Shown piece after piece: positions 35,490 to 44,154 of a stretch of DNA of 64,000 bases. Position 1 is the first letter of the stretch. The number at the start of each line of letters is the position of its first letter. Under the pieces are notes generated by a model that was given only the letters and a program-made list of their open reading frames with translations, was not told the DNA's origin and did no database searches. A program made the position numbers and the translations under genes. The DNA is from an uncultured Bacteroides sp. (GTDB taxonomy: Bacteria > Bacteroidota > Bacteroidia > Bacteroidales > Bacteroidaceae), in the NCBI RefSeq assembly GCF_963678425.1, contig NZ_OY782855.1, forward strand, positions 1,302,001-1,366,000. Direction: 5' to 3'.

Positions 35490-35496
35490 TTAATTT

Positions 35497-36102
35497 ATGC
35501 GGATAACAAAAATTATAGCCACATTAATATTGTTTACTTTGGCTTCTTGCGGAGTAGACAAACATATTTTCCAAAAAGAGAAATTTGATGAATTACAACT
35601 ACTAAAAATTTCGACAGTGACTAAATTAGAAAATAGTGTTCATTCAAGAGACATTACACCAAATCATTTAATTGGAATTGGAGCCGGAATTTATCCGAAC
35701 AAAAAGAAATTTATTCTAGAAACACCTAAAACTTATATTACCAAGGAACAACCAAACTTCCAACTTGAAACGCAGTATTTTTATTCTGCGAATGACAGCT
35801 TAGTAAAAGTAATTCTCTATCAATGGGACTTTTTAGAAAAAAAGAAAATCGACTTTTCTGAAGCAGAAAATCTCACGAATAAGTTTAAAGCATTTCAAAT
35901 AAAATTCAATAGATTAAAAGATCAACTGACTAAAACACTTGGACAGCCTATTGAAATAAACATTGAGAAAAATAAGACTTCTGACTCAGCATTTAGAGAT
36001 GACATAAAATGGAAAAACAATAGTGGCCTTAAAGCTTATTTATTTATGTTTGGCAACAATAATGGTTATAGGCAAATAAGACTTGCTGTTTATAAAGATT
36101 AA
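35497..36102 (+). CDS. Lipoprotein of unknown function
   Basis: 201 residues. Lipoprotein signal MRITKIIATLILFTLASC with Cys at 18. The mature protein is Lys- and Asn-rich, with a helical segment around 130-160 (NLTNKFKAFQIKFNRLKDQL) and a C-terminal beta part (KAYLFMFGNNNGYRQIRLAVY). No family recognised. Flanked by attC-like remnants, low GC, plus strand like the other small genes here. Confidence 0.6.
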   Translation: MRITKIIATLILFTLASCGVDKHIFQKEKFDELQLLKISTVTKLENSVHSRDITPNHLIGIGAGIYPNKKKFILETPKTYITKEQPNFQLETQYFYSANDSLVKVILYQWDFLEKKKIDFSEAENLTNKFKAFQIKFNRLKDQLTKTLGQPIEINIEKNKTSDSAFRDDIKWKNNSGLKAYLFMFGNNNGYRQIRLAVYKD

Positions 36103-36149
36103 AAAAACAGTAAGATAAAACAGAGCTTAAAAACAAAAAAGAATTTATT

Positions 36150-36929
36150 ATGAAATCACCTTTATTTAAAATATTTCTTCTTCAGTTATTAATAGTGATA
36201 ACTTTTTTCAGTTGTAAGCCAAAAACAGCAGAAGCAAATGTCGAAAAGGCAATTTCTGATTTGACTAATAAGTTCCCTCAATTGCCTAGAGGAAAATCTA
36301 ATCAATTAGACTATTATAAGTTGGTTAGGACAGTAATATACGGGAATAACAATTTTCAACTTCAATTGTATTCTACTCCCGACAGCATTGAAGATCAACA
36401 ACAAATTATGATTCTAATAAATTCAAAAGGAGATTATTATGCAATTCCACTCTTTTCAAACAAATATCGTGATTATTGGAATTTTGAATTTGACAAACCG
36501 ATTAAAGGAGTAAAGAGAACAAATACTACATTTGAAAAAGAAATCACCAAGGCTATCAATGTTTTAAATCTCAACGATACGATAGATACTGGTGCAAAGG
36601 TTCTTGATGAAACACTTATATCCTTGCTTCATTGTCAGGTTATAAGAGAAACTGATGGACCTATATTCAAAGCTCTTTGGCCTACATATAATTCAGATGA
36701 GCCAATAGAAGATTCAGATAGCTGCATTGCAAGGCTACAAAAGAATTTTACTGCTATAAAAAAAGGCATTCATCCAAGCGAGTATTACTACAATTATAAT
36801 GCTTACCTGGACAATCGCAAGGACCGAATTTATCAAATCGTTAATCAAGGCAAGAATAGAGGAAAGAGATTGAAACCAGAAATAAAGACTTATAGGCAGA
36901 ATTGTAATTTTTCAGTTTGTTATAAGTGA
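36150..36929 (+). CDS. Lipoprotein of unknown function, paralogue 2
   Basis: 259 residues, near-identical to 21094-21873; same lipoprotein signal (Cys at 22) and same C-terminal NCNFSVCYK. Similarity at DNA level continues about 25 bases past the stop codon and about 20 bases before the start, then ends, which sets the limits of the copied block. Substitutions are scattered and both copies are intact, so both may be in use or the copying is recent. Confidence 0.7.
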   Translation: MKSPLFKIFLLQLLIVITFFSCKPKTAEANVEKAISDLTNKFPQLPRGKSNQLDYYKLVRTVIYGNNNFQLQLYSTPDSIEDQQQIMILINSKGDYYAIPLFSNKYRDYWNFEFDKPIKGVKRTNTTFEKEITKAINVLNLNDTIDTGAKVLDETLISLLHCQVIRETDGPIFKALWPTYNSDEPIEDSDSCIARLQKNFTAIKKGIHPSEYYYNYNAYLDNRKDRIYQIVNQGKNRGKRLKPEIKTYRQNCNFSVCYK

Positions 36930-36982
36930 TAAACTTTCGATTACCGAACAAAAAAGATAGCATTAAAAAAATAAAAAAGACC

Positions 36983-37255
36983 ATGACAGAAGACAATTTA
37001 ATCTTGATATGTTGCTATGCTATTTATGCTTTGACACTTTTCACCTTGATTTTAAGAAGCAAAGAGAGATTAAAAACATGTATCATAAACCTAACTGTTT
37101 TAGGATTATATAGTGGATTCTTTTTCTACAATTTGGCATTTAATAGTGCTGGAGGTTCAAGTCTTGTTTGGTTCGTATATTTAATGTTTGCAATTGGATT
37201 ACATTGGTTAATAAATTTAATTGGAATTGTTCGGACTTTCATAAAAAGGAGATAG
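36983..37255 (+). CDS. Small membrane protein of unknown function
   Basis: 90 residues from the ATG at 36983; the frame extends upstream, overlapping the previous stop, but the upstream part is a Lys-rich stretch without sense. Three hydrophobic segments at about 4-20 (NLILICCYAIYALTLFTLIL), 32-50 and 59-82. A short basic tail (RTFIKRR). Not recognised. Confidence 0.5.
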   Translation: MTEDNLILICCYAIYALTLFTLILRSKERLKTCIINLTVLGLYSGFFFYNLAFNSAGGSSLVWFVYLMFAIGLHWLINLIGIVRTFIKRR

Positions 37256-37505
37256 ACATCAAATAAAAAGATATACAACAAGCTCATGCCTATGGGTTAT
37301 TGATGAATTATATGCAAAATCGGATTACTAAATAATTTCTCCACAATAGCTGTATAATAGTAATAACCATATTTTGTTGTACACAAAAGCAGGCTACTCT
37401 GCTTTATTCAAAACAATAATTATCAAGAGAAACAAAAGAGCAAGATAAGTAAAACAGAAAACAAGGAATTAAATTACCTTTGCTATTTCACTGAAAAACA
37501 AAGAT
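37256..37505 (+). promoter_or_regulatory. Leader of the intact AraC-GyrI gene with -7 box at 37475-37482
   Basis: TACCTTTG followed by C fits TAnnTTTG. From about 37390 (CTACTCTGCTTTATTCA) onward the leader is almost the same as that of the broken copy (22785-22897), where the box reads TACTTTTG. Left of 37390 the two leaders differ, giving the left boundary of the duplicated gene. Confidence 0.5.
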
Positions 37506-38453
37506 ATGAGCGTTAAAGAGCAAAGCAAACAGGAATATATTGCAAGGATTAATAAGGTAATGGATTACATAGACAACCATATAAACGAACCTTTATCCTT
37601 AGGAACGGTAGCCGGCGTGGCCAATCTGTCTCCATATCATTTCCATCGGATATTTACATTATTCTCTGGCGAGAGTTTATCAGCTTTCATTCAACGAATC
37701 AGAATAGAAAAAGCAGCTTCTTTAATCAGGGAATACAAAGATATTCCTATCAGTGAGATTGCCTATAACTGCGGTTTCAGCAGTGTGTCTATATTTAGCC
37801 GTACTTTCAGAAAGTATTTCAATACATCGGCTACGGATTTCAGGAACAGAGAAAAAGCTTTCCTTGTCATCAATGGTTCTTATTATAGCAAGGATGGTAA
37901 AGTGTTCAGCAAGAATAATCAACAACATCACAGCATTGATTTGCAACTTTGCAGCATCAATTTAAAACAATTAATTATTATGAACACAAAGATTGAAATT
38001 AAAGAAATGCCGGAGATGAAAGTTATTTATTGTCGTCACAAAGGTGCTTTCAAAGACATCTGCAAAGCGTATGAGAAATTAGTAAAATGGGCAGGACCAA
38101 GAGGGTTACTGAACTTTCCGGAAACTAAATCACTGACCGTTTATCATGACGATCCTTCAATTACCGATATTGAGAATGTACGCCAGGATGCTTGTATCAC
38201 CGTTAATGAAGATGTTAAAGTAGACGGAGAGATTGGTAAAATGATTGTTGAAGGAGGAAAATACGCTGTAGGACGTTTTGAAATTACTGTAAATGAATTC
38301 GAACAAGCCTGGAATACTATGTGTTTGTGGTTTACAGAAAATGGATACCAGCCGGGGGATGGCAGTACTTATGAGTTATATTACAATGACCATAATGAGC
38401 ACCCGGAAAAGAAATTTATTCTTGATATCTGTATTCCGGTAAGACCGCTTTAA
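37506..38453 (+). CDS. AraC-family regulator with C-terminal GyrI-like effector domain
   Basis: 315 residues. The N-terminal AraC DNA-binding domain (about 8-112) has two helix-turn-helix units (LGTVAGVANLSPYHFHRIF and ISEIAYNCGFSSVSIFSRTF). A linker leads to a GyrI-like/SOUL-type small-molecule-binding domain (about 160-315: IEIKEMPEMKVIYCRHKGAF ... GDGSTYELYYN). This arrangement is that of Rob/BmrR-like sensors of drugs or hydrophobic compounds. The ligand is unknown. It ends before a bidirectional terminator. A broken copy lies at 22898-23640. Confidence 0.88.
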   Translation: MSVKEQSKQEYIARINKVMDYIDNHINEPLSLGTVAGVANLSPYHFHRIFTLFSGESLSAFIQRIRIEKAASLIREYKDIPISEIAYNCGFSSVSIFSRTFRKYFNTSATDFRNREKAFLVINGSYYSKDGKVFSKNNQQHHSIDLQLCSINLKQLIIMNTKIEIKEMPEMKVIYCRHKGAFKDICKAYEKLVKWAGPRGLLNFPETKSLTVYHDDPSITDIENVRQDACITVNEDVKVDGEIGKMIVEGGKYAVGRFEITVNEFEQAWNTMCLWFTENGYQPGDGSTYELYYNDHNEHPEKKFILDICIPVRPL

Positions 38454-38464
38454 TTAAAAAATAA

Positions 38465-38492
38465 ATGGAAGGGGATAATTTTCTCCTTCCAT
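38465..38492. terminator. Bidirectional terminator
   Basis: ATGGAAGGgGA / TCtCCTTCCAT with a small A/T loop, between two convergent regulator genes. Confidence 0.7.
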
Positions 38493-38506
38493 GTATATAT
38501 CAATTA

Positions 38507-39409
38507 TTAATGCTGCACTCTATATTCATTCGGCGAAACGCCAACACGTTTCTTAAACAGTCGGCTGAAATGCTGAGGGTATTTAAAGCCCAACTCATAA
38601 GCAATCTCGCTAACCGATTTACTTGTGTCATACACCATATCTTTTGCGGTTTCGATTAACTTTAGCTGTATATGTTCCAGCGCAGATTTACCAGTTTCTT
38701 TCTTGATCAAATCTCCCAGATAATTTGCTGATAGGTTGAGCTTGTTGGCACAATATCCTACGGTAGGCAGACCAATGTTCTGTGGTCTGTCCGACGAAAA
38801 ATAATCTCCAAGCAGATTCTCAAACCGGACAATTACATCTTTATTTATATGTTCACGAGTGATAAACTGGCGATCATAAAAACGCTTGCAATAATTAAGC
38901 AACAACTCTATGTTTGATGTTATCAAAGTTTTGCTGTGCTTATCAATTGAATGATTTAATTCCAGTTCTATTTTATGCAGGCAGTCAATGACAACAACTC
39001 TCTCCTGCTCTGACAAGTGAAGAGCCTCATTGACCTCATAAGAAAAGAATGTGTAGTCTTTCATATTTCGTCCAAGCGTAGTTCCACGAATCAGGTCAGG
39101 GTGAAACAACAATGCCCAGCCTTTTGGCTGAAAATACTCGCCGTTATCTTCAACACCAAGAACCTGCCCCGGTGCAATGCATACTAATGTTCCTTCCTGA
39201 TAGTCGTAATAGTTGCGTCCATAAATCAGATCTCCGCATTTTACATCTTTCAGATATATGGCATAAAAGCCAAAATTATGACGCATATGTGTTATCTTGT
39301 TAGACTTTGACATATCAACAACACTAACTAATGGATGCAATGTTTCCAGTCCGAGAAAAGCATTATAATCACATATATTATCTATTTTTATAATCTCATT
39401 CATAAGCAT
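38507..39409 (-). CDS. AraC-family transcriptional regulator of the redox cluster
   Basis: 300 residues. N-terminal cupin-like sensing domain (about 15-150: GDLIYGRNYYDYQEGTLVCI, FQPKGWALLFHPD) and C-terminal AraC DNA-binding domain (about 190-298: TVGYCANKLNLSANYLGDLI; VSEIAYELGFKYPQHFSRLF; ending KRVGVSPNEYRVQH). It is divergent from the aldo/keto reductase gene and shares its upstream region. A direct repeat there recurs before the flavodoxin operon at 47850, so this protein is the best candidate to bind both. Proteins of this arrangement in Bacteroidota often sit next to aldo/keto reductase and flavodoxin genes. Confidence 0.88.
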   Translation of the reverse strand: MLMNEIIKIDNICDYNAFLGLETLHPLVSVVDMSKSNKITHMRHNFGFYAIYLKDVKCGDLIYGRNYYDYQEGTLVCIAPGQVLGVEDNGEYFQPKGWALLFHPDLIRGTTLGRNMKDYTFFSYEVNEALHLSEQERVVVIDCLHKIELELNHSIDKHSKTLITSNIELLLNYCKRFYDRQFITREHINKDVIVRFENLLGDYFSSDRPQNIGLPTVGYCANKLNLSANYLGDLIKKETGKSALEHIQLKLIETAKDMVYDTSKSVSEIAYELGFKYPQHFSRLFKKRVGVSPNEYRVQH

Positions 39410-39472
39410 TTATATATTAGTTGCAAGACAAAAGTAGAACTTTTTTTGTTATTTAATTCATAAGACTACTGG

Positions 39473-39541
39473 TATCTGTAATAATGGTATGCATATCAGT
39501 AAAATGTATAACATTCACCCCGGAAATACGGCATAATTTTG
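39473..39541 (+). promoter_or_regulatory. AraC-type operator and promoter, site 1
   Basis: TATCTGTAA (39473-39481) and TATCAGTAA (39494-39502) are direct repeats 21 bp apart, two turns of the helix on the same face. The -7 box TAATTTTG lies at 39534-39541, 40 bases from the start of the second repeat. There is no -33 TTTG, as expected for an activator-dependent promoter. The sequence between and around the repeats matches site 2 (47850-47918) at almost every base. Confidence 0.72.
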
Positions 39542-39599
39542 CAACGTGATTATTTCAAAGCAGAAATAATACTTTTTTTTCAATTTAAAACATAAATAT

Positions 39600-40589
39600 A
39601 TGAAACAGCGTAAATTAGGTAATCAAGGATTAGAAGTCTCTGCACTAGGATTAGGATGCATGGGCTTAAGTTTTGGTTATGGCCCTGCTATAGATAAGCA
39701 AGAGGCTATTAAGTTAATTAGAAGAGCTTACGAATTAGGTGTAACATTCTTTGATACCGCCGAAATATATGGTCCTTTTACCAATGAAGAAGTTGTTGGC
39801 GAAGCGATTGCTCCATTTAGAAACAAAATTGTAGTTGCTACCAAATTTGGTTTTAACTTTAAGAATGGTCAGCCGGTTGGGCTAAACAGTAAACCAGATT
39901 ACATCCGTCAGGCTGTAGAAGGCTCTTTAAAAAGATTAAATGTAGAAGCTATAGATTTGCTATACCAGCACCGAATTGACCCGAATGTTCCTATTGAAGA
40001 TGTTGCCGGTACAGTTAAAGATTTAATTCAGGAAGGAAAAGTAAAATACTTTGGTATGTCTGAAGCTGGAGTTACCAATATACGCAAAGCTCATGCTATT
40101 CAGCCGGTGTCAGCCTTACAAAGCGAATACTCTATGTGGTGGCGGGAGCCTGAAACAAAAACTTTTGCAACTCTTGAAGAACTAGGTATTGGCTTTGTGC
40201 CTTTCAGTCCTCTTGGCAAAGGCTTTTTAACAGGGAATATTGATGTAAATACAGAATTAGATGTCAACGACTTTCGCAATGGTATACCTCGCTTCGATGT
40301 TGAAAACCGAAAAGCAAATCAAGCTTTGGTTGAGTTGATTACCCAAATTGCTCAGGAAAAAGAGGCAACTCCTGCACAAATTGCCTTAGCATGGATTCAC
40401 GCTCAAAAAGAATGGATTGTACCAATTCCAGGAACAACAAAAATACACCGACTTGAAGAAAATGTAGGAGCAGCAAATCTTGAATTAAATAAGGATGATT
40501 TAGCTCTGATTGAAACTGCATTAGCAAAAATCAAGATTCTTGGACATCGATATCCTGAAAGCAGCCAAAAGATGGTTGATAATGATTAG
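39600..40589 (+). CDS. Aldo/keto reductase
   Basis: 329 residues, a (beta/alpha)8-barrel NADPH-dependent oxidoreductase. The catalytic tetrad is visible: Asp and Tyr in TFFDTAEIYG near residue 55, Lys in VVATKFGF near 84, His in LLYQHRID near 125. The NADP phosphate site near the end is IPGTTKIHRLEENVGA. Related to the YhdN/pyridoxal-reductase-like group. First gene of the run controlled by the AraC-type operator; the next gene follows after 21 bases. Substrates are probably reactive aldehydes or ketones; this is family knowledge only. Confidence 0.92.
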   Translation: MKQRKLGNQGLEVSALGLGCMGLSFGYGPAIDKQEAIKLIRRAYELGVTFFDTAEIYGPFTNEEVVGEAIAPFRNKIVVATKFGFNFKNGQPVGLNSKPDYIRQAVEGSLKRLNVEAIDLLYQHRIDPNVPIEDVAGTVKDLIQEGKVKYFGMSEAGVTNIRKAHAIQPVSALQSEYSMWWREPETKTFATLEELGIGFVPFSPLGKGFLTGNIDVNTELDVNDFRNGIPRFDVENRKANQALVELITQIAQEKEATPAQIALAWIHAQKEWIVPIPGTTKIHRLEENVGAANLELNKDDLALIETALAKIKILGHRYPESSQKMVDND

Positions 40590-40610
40590 TATAATTTAAA
40601 AACAAAACTT

Positions 40611-41741
40611 ATGAAATATCTATTTTTAAGCATAACATTGAGCATTTTATCTGTATTGCAAGTTAATGCTCAGGAAAAAAGAATCCCAGCCAAAGGTCTT
40701 GCTGTTTTTTCAAACGATTGGCAATTTAAACCTTATGAGTTTACGCGTCATGCCCTTGGAGATGATGATATTCTCATTGAAACGATGTACGCCAGTATAT
40801 GCCATAGCGATTTACACCACTCTCACCAAGATTGGGGGAATGAAATATATCCAATGGTTCCAGGACATGAAATTGTAGGAAAAGTAACCAGAGTAGGTAA
40901 GAATGTGACCAAATTTAAAGTAGGCGATTATGCCGGTGTTGGTTGTATGGTAAACTCCTGTGGAGAATGCGATTATTGTAAAGCAGGTTTAGAACAATAT
41001 TGTAAAAAAGTAGTTATGACCTATAATGCTCATGACTCATTTCATAATAATGAAATTACGCAAGGTGGATACTCAAATAATATTGTTGTAAAAGACAGGT
41101 TTGCAGTTAAAGTTCCTCAAAATGCGGATATGAAAAAAGTAGCTCCTTTATTATGTGCCGGAATTACGACCTATTCACCACTAATGCAATCTGATGTTAA
41201 AAAAGGAGATAATGTGGCTATTGCAGGATTTGGTGGACTTGGTCATATGGCCGTGCAATATGCTGTAAAATTAGGCGCAAAAGTTACCGTATTTGATATT
41301 ACGGAAGACAAGCGTGCAGATGCCTTAAGAATGGGTGCTGTGAAATATATAAACGTCAATAATAAAGAAGAATTAAAAGGGATGGACGATTCTTTTGATT
41401 TTGTGTTAAGCACCATTCCTGCAATGTATGATCCATCCATGTATCTTAGAATGACCAAATACAAGGGTAATTTTGCCATTGTTGGATTACCGGCATTCAA
41501 TAATCAACCTACACTTAAAGTAATGGATTTTGTGTTCCTTGCAGGCAGAAATGTGTATGGTTCTCAAATTGGTGGCATGAAAGAAACACAGGAAATGCTC
41601 GATTATTCGGTAGCACACGATATCTATCCCGAAGTGGAAATTATCAAAGCCGACGGAGATGCCATAACTAAAGCTTATAAAAACGTATTGGCAGGAAAAG
41701 TAAAATTCAGATATGTTATTGATATGAGCACTTTGAAGTAA
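40611..41741 (+). CDS. Zinc-dependent alcohol dehydrogenase with a signal peptide
   Basis: 376 residues, cinnamyl-alcohol-dehydrogenase-like. Residues 1-20 are a convincing signal peptide (MKYLFLSITLSILSVLQVNA), which is odd for a nicotinamide-dependent enzyme. Catalytic zinc ligands: ASICHSDLHHSH and GHEIVGKV; structural zinc CGECDYCKAGLEQYC; the Rossmann motif GFGGLGHMAVQ near 205. Otherwise close to the leaderless relative at 43046-44101. If exported, its cofactor source in the periplasm is unclear. Sits between the reductase and the cupin-decarboxylase gene with gaps of 21-22 bases. Confidence 0.88.
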   Translation: MKYLFLSITLSILSVLQVNAQEKRIPAKGLAVFSNDWQFKPYEFTRHALGDDDILIETMYASICHSDLHHSHQDWGNEIYPMVPGHEIVGKVTRVGKNVTKFKVGDYAGVGCMVNSCGECDYCKAGLEQYCKKVVMTYNAHDSFHNNEITQGGYSNNIVVKDRFAVKVPQNADMKKVAPLLCAGITTYSPLMQSDVKKGDNVAIAGFGGLGHMAVQYAVKLGAKVTVFDITEDKRADALRMGAVKYINVNNKEELKGMDDSFDFVLSTIPAMYDPSMYLRMTKYKGNFAIVGLPAFNNQPTLKVMDFVFLAGRNVYGSQIGGMKETQEMLDYSVAHDIYPEVEIIKADGDAITKAYKNVLAGKVKFRYVIDMSTLK

Positions 41742-41763
41742 CTCATATAATTATGAAACAAAA

Positions 41764-43029
41764 ATGAAGAACTTAGTAACAATTTTAATGGTTGCTGTAA
41801 TTTCATTCTTCAACCAAAACAATCAATTAAATGCACAAAATATGAAAGAAGAAATTCCTAAAATAAGTAATTTCCCTGTGGGAGACAAACTTCCCGAAAT
41901 GTATTCTAAATACTTTATAGGACAGGCTTATCTGGCTTCGCTGACAAAAAATAAAGATCTGAATTGTCCTATAGCTAATGTAACCTTTGAACCGGGCTGC
42001 CGGAATAACTGGCATAGCCATACTGGTGGTCAAATCCTTGTTGTAATAGCTGGAAAAGGATATTATCAGGCTAAAGGTGAACCGGCACGTTTGCTTTTAC
42101 CGGGTGATGTGGTTGAGATTCCGGCTAATGTGGTTCACTGGCATGGAGCTGCTCCTGATAGTTGGTTCTCGCATCTGGCAATTGAAACAAATCCTCAGAA
42201 TAGCAAAAATACCTGGTTAGAGGCTGTGGATGACGAGCAATATAAAAAAGCGACTACCGCTTCAGGCAGTAAGGAGATCAACCTGACTAATGCAGCTATT
42301 AAAAATCATGAAGAATTATGGCCCGGATACCAATCAAAAGCTAAACAAACCGACCCGGAATTGATTGAGATATTCGATAATTTTGCTTTTGATGAAGTAA
42401 TCAAATATGGCAATCTGGATACTAAAACCAGAGTGATGATGATTATGGGTTCCACCATTGCTCAGGGTGCACTTACGGAATATAAAATGTTTGTAAATGG
42501 AGCTCTTAATGTGGGTGTTACACCGGTTGAAATTAAGGAAATTCTGTATCAATCGGTTGCTTATGTTGGAGTGGCCAAGGTGATAGATTTTATTTATGCT
42601 GCCAACGAAATACTAAAGGAAAGGGGTATTGAATTACCAGTAAAAGGACAATCGACCACCACACCAGAAACCCGTATGGAAAAAGGATTGGCTCTTCAAA
42701 AAGATATTTTTGGAGAAATGATTGACAAAATGTACGAACAATCACCAAAGAATCAACTGCATATACAAAAGTACCTGTCTGCAAATTGCTTCGGTGATTA
42801 TCAAACTCGTACCGGTTTAGATGCAAAGACCAGAGAACTATTAACCTTCTCAATGCTCATCAGCATGGGTGGAACTGAATCACAGGTTAAAGGTCATATT
42901 TTAGGTAATGTAAAAGTGGGTAATGACAAAGAGACCTTGCTAAGTGTAACCACACAGCTTTTACCCTACATTGGATATCCTCGCACTCTGAATGCATTGA
43001 AATGCTTAAACGAAGTTATACCTGAATAA
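41764..43029 (+). CDS. Exported cupin - carboxymuconolactone decarboxylase-like fusion
   Basis: 421 residues. Signal peptide to about 24 (FNQNNQLNAQ). A cupin domain at about 60-135 with metal-binding histidines (NNWHSHTGGQILVVIAGKG, and VVHWHGAAPD). Two carboxymuconolactone-decarboxylase-like (CMD) helical domains follow, about 185-285 (DTKTRVMMIMGSTIAQGALT) and 305-420 (DAKTRELLTFSMLISMGGTE). Cupin-CMD fusions are common in Bacteroidota next to aldo/keto reductases; the reaction is unknown. The CxxC pair of AhpD-type peroxidases is absent, so a decarboxylase-like or binding role is more likely. Confidence 0.85.
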   Translation: MKNLVTILMVAVISFFNQNNQLNAQNMKEEIPKISNFPVGDKLPEMYSKYFIGQAYLASLTKNKDLNCPIANVTFEPGCRNNWHSHTGGQILVVIAGKGYYQAKGEPARLLLPGDVVEIPANVVHWHGAAPDSWFSHLAIETNPQNSKNTWLEAVDDEQYKKATTASGSKEINLTNAAIKNHEELWPGYQSKAKQTDPELIEIFDNFAFDEVIKYGNLDTKTRVMMIMGSTIAQGALTEYKMFVNGALNVGVTPVEIKEILYQSVAYVGVAKVIDFIYAANEILKERGIELPVKGQSTTTPETRMEKGLALQKDIFGEMIDKMYEQSPKNQLHIQKYLSANCFGDYQTRTGLDAKTRELLTFSMLISMGGTESQVKGHILGNVKVGNDKETLLSVTTQLLPYIGYPRTLNALKCLNEVIPE

Positions 43030-43045
43030 ACAAAAACAAAGAAGT

Positions 43046-44101
43046 ATGGAAACAAATGAAGTAAAAGCCTATGGAACAGAGGCTGTAAATGTACCTTTAC
43101 ATTCAATGAATATTAAACGGAGAGAATTGCAACCTCACGATGTGGAAATGGAAATTCTTTATTGTGGTATTTGCCATTCTGATTTACATCAGATTAAGAA
43201 TGATTTTGGCCATACAATGTTTCCCATTGTTCCGGGTCATGAAATTGTAGGAAAAGTAACTGGTGTGGGCGAACATGTCAAAAAATTCAAGGTTGGAGAT
43301 CTTGCTGCTGTGGGCTGTATTGTAGACTCATGCGGAAAATGCGAATACTGCGAAGACGATTTGGAACAATTCTGCGATGAAGGAGTAACTTTTTCATTCA
43401 ATAGCCCTGATAAGTATTTAGGAGGAGCAACTTTAGGTGGTTTTTCAGAAACCTATGTATGCAACGAGAGATATGTACTTAGCGTACCCGAAAAACTTGA
43501 TTTGGCATCAGCTGCTCCATTGCTTTGTGCTGGCATCACTGTATATTCTCCTTTAAAGCATTGGCAAGCCGGACCGGGTAAAAAAGTTGGTATTTTAGGT
43601 ATCGGTGGTTTAGGACATTTGGCTATTAAAATAGCTAAAGCGATGGGTGCTCATGTCGTAGTGTTTACTACATCACCATCGAAAGTAGAAGATGCCAAAC
43701 GTTTGGGAGCTGACGAAGCTGTATTATCTACTGACGCTGAACAAATGAGTAAATATGCCAAAAGTCTGCATTTCATTTTAGATACTGTTTCGGCAAAGCA
43801 TGATGTTAATACATATCTTAACTTATTACGTCCGGATGGTTCTGTGGTTTTGGTAGGTTTACCACCCGAAGCTCTTGAAATAGGTGCCTTTAATGTGGTT
43901 GGAGGAAGAAAGAGTTTTTCCGGTTCAAATATTGGAGGTATTGCCGAGACTCAGGAAATGTTGAATTTCTGTGCCGAGCACAACATTACAGCTGAGATTG
44001 AATTAATTAATATTCAGCAAATCAATGAAGCATTTGACAGATTAGCAAAAGGAGATGTGAAATATCGTTTTGTTATTGATATGGCTTCTTTGAAAAAATA
44101 A
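43046..44101 (+). CDS. NAD(P)-dependent zinc alcohol dehydrogenase
   Basis: 351 residues, cinnamyl-alcohol-dehydrogenase/YahK-like, cytoplasmic. Catalytic zinc: CGICHSDLHQIKND and GHEIVGKV; structural zinc: CGKCEYCEDDLEQFC; cofactor fold GIGGLGHLAIK near residue 182. It would reduce aldehydes to alcohols with NADPH. It is a paralogue of 40611-41741 without the leader peptide. Starts 16 bases after the previous gene and is followed by a terminator. Confidence 0.92.
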   Translation: METNEVKAYGTEAVNVPLHSMNIKRRELQPHDVEMEILYCGICHSDLHQIKNDFGHTMFPIVPGHEIVGKVTGVGEHVKKFKVGDLAAVGCIVDSCGKCEYCEDDLEQFCDEGVTFSFNSPDKYLGGATLGGFSETYVCNERYVLSVPEKLDLASAAPLLCAGITVYSPLKHWQAGPGKKVGILGIGGLGHLAIKIAKAMGAHVVVFTTSPSKVEDAKRLGADEAVLSTDAEQMSKYAKSLHFILDTVSAKHDVNTYLNLLRPDGSVVLVGLPPEALEIGAFNVVGGRKSFSGSNIGGIAETQEMLNFCAEHNITAEIELINIQQINEAFDRLAKGDVKYRFVIDMASLKK

Positions 44102-44110
44102 AAGTAGAGA

Positions 44111-44140
44111 GAAGCTGTCTTTTATGAGGCAGCTTCTTTT
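44111..44140 (+). terminator. Terminator
   Basis: GAAGCTG (44111-44117) / CAGCTTC (44130-44136) followed by TTTT, 9 bases after the dehydrogenase stop. Confidence 0.75.
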
Positions 44141-44154
44141 AATAAAGTTCATTC

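Noticed and set aside
37283..37340. Another attC-like copy before the intact AraC-GyrI gene
   Set aside because: Some word similarity (CCTATGGG, GCAAAATCGG), but the boxes of the family are not present.
17594..37505. Prophage or conjugative element
   Set aside because: No phage structural genes, integrase, relaxase or tra genes were seen; only one IS and attC-like repeats.
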